A DNA stretch of 16,677 bases, taken from CALCCV01 sp964388665. Lineage in GTDB: Bacteria; Bdellovibrionota; Bdellovibrionia; Bdellovibrionales; Bdellovibrionaceae. The notes under the pieces are model-generated. The model saw nothing but the letters and a program-made list of their open reading frames with translations, did not search any database and was not told the origin of the DNA. The translations under genes and the position numbers were made by a program. The DNA lies in contig CAYMBJ010000082.1 in assembly GCA_964388665.1 (NCBI GenBank), positions 1 to 16,677 on the forward strand, read 5' to 3'. Below, piece after piece: positions 13,860 through 16,677 of the stretch; positions within the stretch are counted from its first letter, which is position 1; each line of letters begins with the position of its first letter.

Positions 13860-14264
13860 ATGAAAACACTTAGTCATATTTTACGTTGTTCTGTATTTAT
13901 TCTTGCACTCATATTCCTTGCTTCCTGTTCTTCAATGAGCAAAAGCATTTTATTGGGTGGATCCATTGGGACTGCCACAGGTGCTGCCATCGGATCCCAA
14001 AATGAAAGAGCTGATTCCGGAGCGGCAATCGGCGCTGTTCTTGGAGCGGGTCTTGGCTATCTGATCCACAAACAAAAACAGACTAAGGCTTCCAGTCTCA
14101 CATCAGCTTCAGAAAAACTGGAGCTTGATGAAGTGGATTCGCCTTATTTGAAATCGCCGCGGATTCGCAAGTATTGGCAGAAAGACAAAATCGAAGGGCG
14201 AAAGTTTATCAAGGGCCATTGGGTCTATGAAATAGAGGAGCAACCGGTATGGATGCAACAGTGA
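13860..14264 (+). CDS. Outer-membrane lipoprotein with glycine zipper
   Basis: The 134-residue protein starts at ATG 13860, supported by TAGGAG at 13846-13851; an ATG eleven codons earlier lacks a ribosome site. Residues 1-22 form a lipoprotein signal with lipobox LASC (C23). Residues about 34-60 are glycine/alanine-rich with small-residue spacing (GGSIGTATGAAIG, AAIGAVLGAGLGYL), a glycine-zipper membrane motif seen in many outer-membrane lipoproteins. The C-terminal part has two tryptophan-containing turns (KYWQKDKIEGRKF and GHWVYEIEEQPVW). VirB7/TraV-type lipoproteins anchor the core complex, and this could take that role, especially as VirB9 is short. It is larger than VirB7 and could simply be a cargo or exclusion protein. 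It overlaps the next gene by 16 bases. Confidence 0.65.
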   Translation: MKTLSHILRCSVFILALIFLASCSSMSKSILLGGSIGTATGAAIGSQNERADSGAAIGAVLGAGLGYLIHKQKQTKASSLTSASEKLELDEVDSPYLKSPRIRKYWQKDKIEGRKFIKGHWVYEIEEQPVWMQQ

Positions 14265-14722
14265 AGAAGGCACGACATCCGGATCGAATCACTCTGGATC
14301 CAGCATCCTTGCAGAAGCTGGCCAATTGGATTTCGCAACTGAACACTGGAAATCCCGGCATCAGTGTGACTCGTTCCAATCTGGTGGCTTGGTTGATTGA
14401 TAATCATTCGGATCAATTGTCATCTGCGGAAATTCTCGGTCTTGAGGCGAGGTATTTTGACAGCGTCAAGTATGCCAAATGGGCAGTAAGAGAAGTCATC
14501 GCCGCCAAAGCTCGTGGTGAAAGCCTCAATTTGAAGCTGACGAGTGCAAGCGAAAGTACCAAAACTCCGGCCTCTCCACGCAAGCGAAGCCGAAAAGCAA
14601 CAGCTTCTAAAAATGCAAACGAATCTGTAGACTCCTTAACCTCATCTCAATCCACTTCTAATTCCTTAGTTGAAGACCAAACCAGAGCAGAAGGTGAAGA
14701 CGGATGTCTCGCTGGGAGCTAG
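14249..14722 (+). CDS. Probable ribbon-helix-helix DNA-binding protein (accessory transfer factor)
   Basis: The 157-residue protein starts at ATG 14249, with GAGGAG at 14235-14240. The segment from about 12 to 55 (RITLDPASLQKLANWI, then ISVTRSNLVAWLIDNH) has the strand-helix-helix plan of ribbon-helix-helix proteins such as MobC, TraY or CopG, with the likely turn at VTRSNL. The second half is basic and Ser/Thr/Lys-rich (PRKRSRKA) and probably disordered. Such proteins often bind the origin of transfer and help the DNA-processing enzyme. It overlaps the lipoprotein gene and the next gene, so it belongs to the same tail operon as the recombinase. Alternatively it could be a transcription repressor of the element. 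Confidence 0.6.
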   Translation: MDATVKKARHPDRITLDPASLQKLANWISQLNTGNPGISVTRSNLVAWLIDNHSDQLSSAEILGLEARYFDSVKYAKWAVREVIAAKARGESLNLKLTSASESTKTPASPRKRSRKATASKNANESVDSLTSSQSTSNSLVEDQTRAEGEDGCLAGS

Positions 14723-14931
14723 AGGACGCGCCGGAGCTAATTCCTGTTGCCACTGAGCATTTTGATAAAATTCTTGATGAGGTGGCTGAAATTTTATATG
14801 ATCTTTTTTGTAAGTCAGAAGGTCAGTGGCTTGACCAAATTCAGCAGAACTCCAAGACCGGTGGTAAAAACCGAGCGCGATCTCGTTTGCGAGAAAGTGC
14901 TCAGCAACCCCAGCGGAGGTCTGTATCATGA
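14704..14931 (+). CDS. Small hypothetical protein between RHH protein and recombinase
   Basis: The 75-residue protein starts at ATG 14704, with AAGGTGA just upstream, inside the end of the previous gene. Its stop at 14929-14931 overlaps the recombinase start (ATGA). The first half is acidic and helical (FDKILDEVAEILYDLF), the tail is basic and polar. The coupling to both neighbours suggests it is real and co-expressed with the recombinase. Possibly a small partner or directionality factor, but it does not show a clear DNA-binding fold. No family recognised. Confidence 0.55.
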   Translation: MSRWELEDAPELIPVATEHFDKILDEVAEILYDLFCKSEGQWLDQIQQNSKTGGKNRARSRLRESAQQPQRRSVS

Positions 14932-16677
14932 GCAATCCAGCAAGAAAACAAGTCAAAAAAGCTGTTCATAAAATTGCACTGTACATTCGTGTGTCGACTG
15001 AAGAGCAGGCGAGCAATCCAGAAGGTTCAATCAAGAGTCAGGAACAGCGCCTGCGACATCACATTCAGTTTAAAAACTACGAAGAAAATTGGGGTGAGGT
15101 CATGGATGTCTACATTGACCGCGCAAAATCCGGCAAGGACACGAATCGACCACAGCTGCAGCGTCTGCTGAAAGCCATCAAAAAAGGCGAGATCACAATG
15201 GTCATGGTCACGGAGCTCTCTCGCCTTTCCCGTAACATCAAAGACTTTTGCGAAATCTGGGACCTGATGAGAGAGCAGAAGTGTGAGTTTCAAAGTTTGC
15301 GTGAGCAATTTGATACAACCAGTGCCGCTGGCGAAATGGTGCTGATGACTCTGGCGACCATCGCCCAATTTGAAAGAAAGCAAGTCTCAGAGAGAGTTCG
15401 GTTCAATTTCAAAGCTCGTGCTGAGCGCGGGCTGTTCAATGGTGGCTGCATTCCGGTGGGACTCAAGAAGCACCCAGAAAAGCGCGGGCATTTGGCTGTG
15501 GATGAGGAAGAGTCCAAAATCGTCAAAGAGATTTTTGCGACCTTTCTAAAAGAGCGAACTCTTGCGGCCACAGGCAAGTCCCTTTCGGAGCGGGGCTATC
15601 GGCTAAAAAAGACAGGTCGCAAAGCCGGTGCGCCTTCACGTTCAGGTTACTTTACCGTCGATAACATCCACGGAATCCTTACCCAAAGAGCCTATATCGG
15701 CGAGCGAGTCGTTCGCCATTCTGAGGAGGAAGTGGAGAATGTTGCTGCTTGTTGGCCCGCGATCATCGAGAAGGATGATTTTGAGCGAGTGCAAGTGATC
15801 TTAAAAGACAATCGCTACCGACCTAGAAGTTATCTCGATCAGCGCTTTCCTTTTTTGCTCTCAGGTTTGTGCGTTTGTGCAGAGTGCGGCGACACCATGG
15901 CGGGAAAATCTGCCAATGGCAATGGCGGCAAGATTCCCTATTATGAACACAGTTGGGCCACCAAAAAGCAGAGTCTGTCGGCGCGAAAGTCGAAGTCTTG
16001 TGAACCTCCTCGCGTTCTCGCAAAGCTCTTGGAGCCCGCCGTTTGGGAGAAGGTCACCGAGCTCCTCACCATCCCGGCCATCGCTCAGCGGATCATTGAG
16101 AAGGCGCAGGCCCTGCATGATTCAAATCCACGATTGAAGCGCGAGCAGGAAATCGAAACTCAGATCAAGAGTATCACCGAGCAAGTTGATTCGCTTGCGA
16201 CCCATCTCGGGACCTTGCCCAAGTACATTTCGCCAGCGCCCATCTATAAGCAAATGCAGTCACTGAATGAGCAGAAAGATCAGGCAGAGACGACGTTGGC
16301 GGAACTCCGCCAACAAGATGCAGTTGGCGAACTTCCGCTAGCGGCAAAAGATTATTTGCAATTTTGTAAGGCGATGGGTGAAGTGTTGAAACATAATGTT
16401 GACCCGGAGGCGCGAAATGCGCTTCTTCGAAGGTTGATCGAAAAGGTCGAAATTGCGCCGCGAACCTTCAAAATTCACTACTTTGTAGGCGAAGACACCA
16501 TCGCGCGTGGGTTTGAAAATCGTGAGGGAAATCAAAAATTTACAGAGATAAAAAATGAAAAATCCGAAGGGGAATTTTCCGCTTCGGATTTTTTTTCATT
16601 CATTGGTTCGAAAAGATTGACTTTACCGAGTAGGCCTGGCTGTTACCCCAGGCCCCTCTCCGAACCGTACTTACACG
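14928..16677 (+). CDS. Large serine recombinase/integrase (3' end runs off the window, probably interrupted)
   Basis: The start is ATG 14928, with GGAGG at 14915-14919. The frame stays open to the window end (583 codons seen). The N-terminal resolvase domain holds YIRVSTEEQ with the catalytic S23 and R21, D64 and the SRLSR motif near 98-102, which are all the usual active-site residues. A recombinase domain follows (about 170-280), then a zinc-ribbon segment LCVCAECG (from about 314) ending with a cysteine in KSC, then a coiled coil (about 395-465) and a C-terminal region. Large serine recombinases integrate and excise mobile elements with few or no host factors. The last part is odd: the frame reads through a terminator-like hairpin at 16558-16596 (FSASDFFSFIGSKRLT), then enters a group II intron end near 16622. 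The native stop is therefore not visible. Confidence 0.92.
   Translation, partial: MSNPARKQVKKAVHKIALYIRVSTEEQASNPEGSIKSQEQRLRHHIQFKNYEENWGEVMDVYIDRAKSGKDTNRPQLQRLLKAIKKGEITMVMVTELSRLSRNIKDFCEIWDLMREQKCEFQSLREQFDTTSAAGEMVLMTLATIAQFERKQVSERVRFNFKARAERGLFNGGCIPVGLKKHPEKRGHLAVDEEESKIVKEIFATFLKERTLAATGKSLSERGYRLKKTGRKAGAPSRSGYFTVDNIHGILTQRAYIGERVVRHSEEEVENVAACWPAIIEKDDFERVQVILKDNRYRPRSYLDQRFPFLLSGLCVCAECGDTMAGKSANGNGGKIPYYEHSWATKKQSLSARKSKSCEPPRVLAKLLEPAVWEKVTELLTIPAIAQRIIEKAQALHDSNPRLKREQEIETQIKSITEQVDSLATHLGTLPKYISPAPIYKQMQSLNEQKDQAETTLAELRQQDAVGELPLAAKDYLQFCKAMGEVLKHNVDPEARNALLRRLIEKVEIAPRTFKIHYFVGEDTIARGFENREGNQKFTEIKNEKSEGEFSASDFFSFIGSKRLTLPSRPGCYPRPLSEPYLH
16295..16314. repeat. Perfect inverted repeat within the recombinase gene
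   Basis: GTTGGCGGA at 16295-16303 and TCCGCCAAC at 16306-16314 are exact complements, with two bases between. A partial copy, GTTGGCG-AACTTCCGC, follows at 16323-16338. The 13-base word GAACTCCGCCAAC is shared with the non-coding leader at 3972-3984. It may be a binding site for an element-encoded protein, or just a coding coincidence in a helical linker (ELRQQDAVGELP). Confidence 0.45.
16558..16596 (+). terminator. Strong terminator-like hairpin read in frame within the recombinase gene
   Basis: AAAAATCCGAAG at 16558-16569 pairs fully with CTTCGGATTTTT at 16582-16593, enclosing a second short GGA/TCC stem. The T-run extends to 16596. The A-run on the left makes it symmetrical, so it could stop transcription from either side. 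In the recombinase frame it codes for residues near the C-terminus and contains no stop. Confidence 0.7.
16622..16677 (-). mobile_element. 3' end of a group II intron (domains V and VI), minus strand, partial
   Basis: Read on the minus strand, the window edge begins CGTGTAAGTACGGTTC (16677-16662), the 3' half of a domain V hairpin; group II introns typically show GUACGGUUC there after a two-base bulge. Next comes GGAGAG and a perfect 7-bp stem, GGCCTGG/CCAGGCC (16648-16654 with 16633-16639), with a TA-CTC segment after it. This fits domain VI with its branch-point A. The exact 3' splice boundary is not certain and is set near 16622. The catalytic 5' half of domain V and the maturase would lie past the window. 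Confidence 0.6.

Noticed and set aside
1..16677. tRNA genes or a tRNA attachment site
   Set aside because: No cloverleaf-like sequence or T-loop motif (GGTTCGAATCC type) in a fitting context was seen; GGTTCGAAAAG at about 16605 lacks the paired arms.

Overview
The window carries most of the transfer half of an integrative and conjugative element (ICE), plus a left-hand block of accessory genes. It looks Gram-negative: the secretion genes include periplasmic and outer-membrane parts, namely a VirB9/TraK-like protein with a signal peptide and a lipoprotein with a lipobox. Intermediate G+C, TTG starts and the gene content would fit a Bdellovibrio-like bacterium or a relative, but this assignment is weak.

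Left region (1-3805): the window opens with two imperfect ~22-bp tandem repeats resembling the ends of IS21-family insertion sequences. They run straight into a hybrid histidine kinase lacking its 5' part. Next come a two-gene minus-strand operon, an unknown protein with a Q-x-K motif and a PD-(D/E)XK nuclease-like protein, and a divergent gene for a membrane-anchored Mrr-like nuclease. These three are visibly more A+T-rich than the rest and look like defence cargo.

Centre (3806-12920): a 324-bp non-coding leader has several inverted repeats and a possible switch over the first ribosome binding site. Four small tightly packed unknown genes follow. Then comes a compact type IV secretion system: pilin (VirB2/TrbC), a strong intrinsic terminator, VirB3/TraL, VirB4/TraC ATPase, VirB5/TrbJ, VirB6/TrbL, VirB8/TraE, short VirB9/TraK, VirB10/TrbI, and an FtsK/TcpA-type DNA pump where a VirD4 protein would be expected. 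Several junctions are ATGA overlaps, so translation is probably coupled.

Right region (12917-16677): a replication-relaxation (Replic_Relax-like) protein is translationally coupled to the pump. Its gene contains a perfect 16-bp-arm palindrome. A glycine-zipper lipoprotein, a probable ribbon-helix-helix protein, a small acidic protein and a large serine recombinase follow. The recombinase frame is open to the window edge and runs into what looks like the 3' end (domains V and VI) of a group II intron on the minus strand.

As a whole, the recombinase would integrate and excise the element, Replic_Relax and the small DNA-binding protein may process DNA, the FtsK-like pump would deliver it, and the VirB proteins form the channel and pilus. 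No canonical relaxase, VirD4 or VirB11 is visible.
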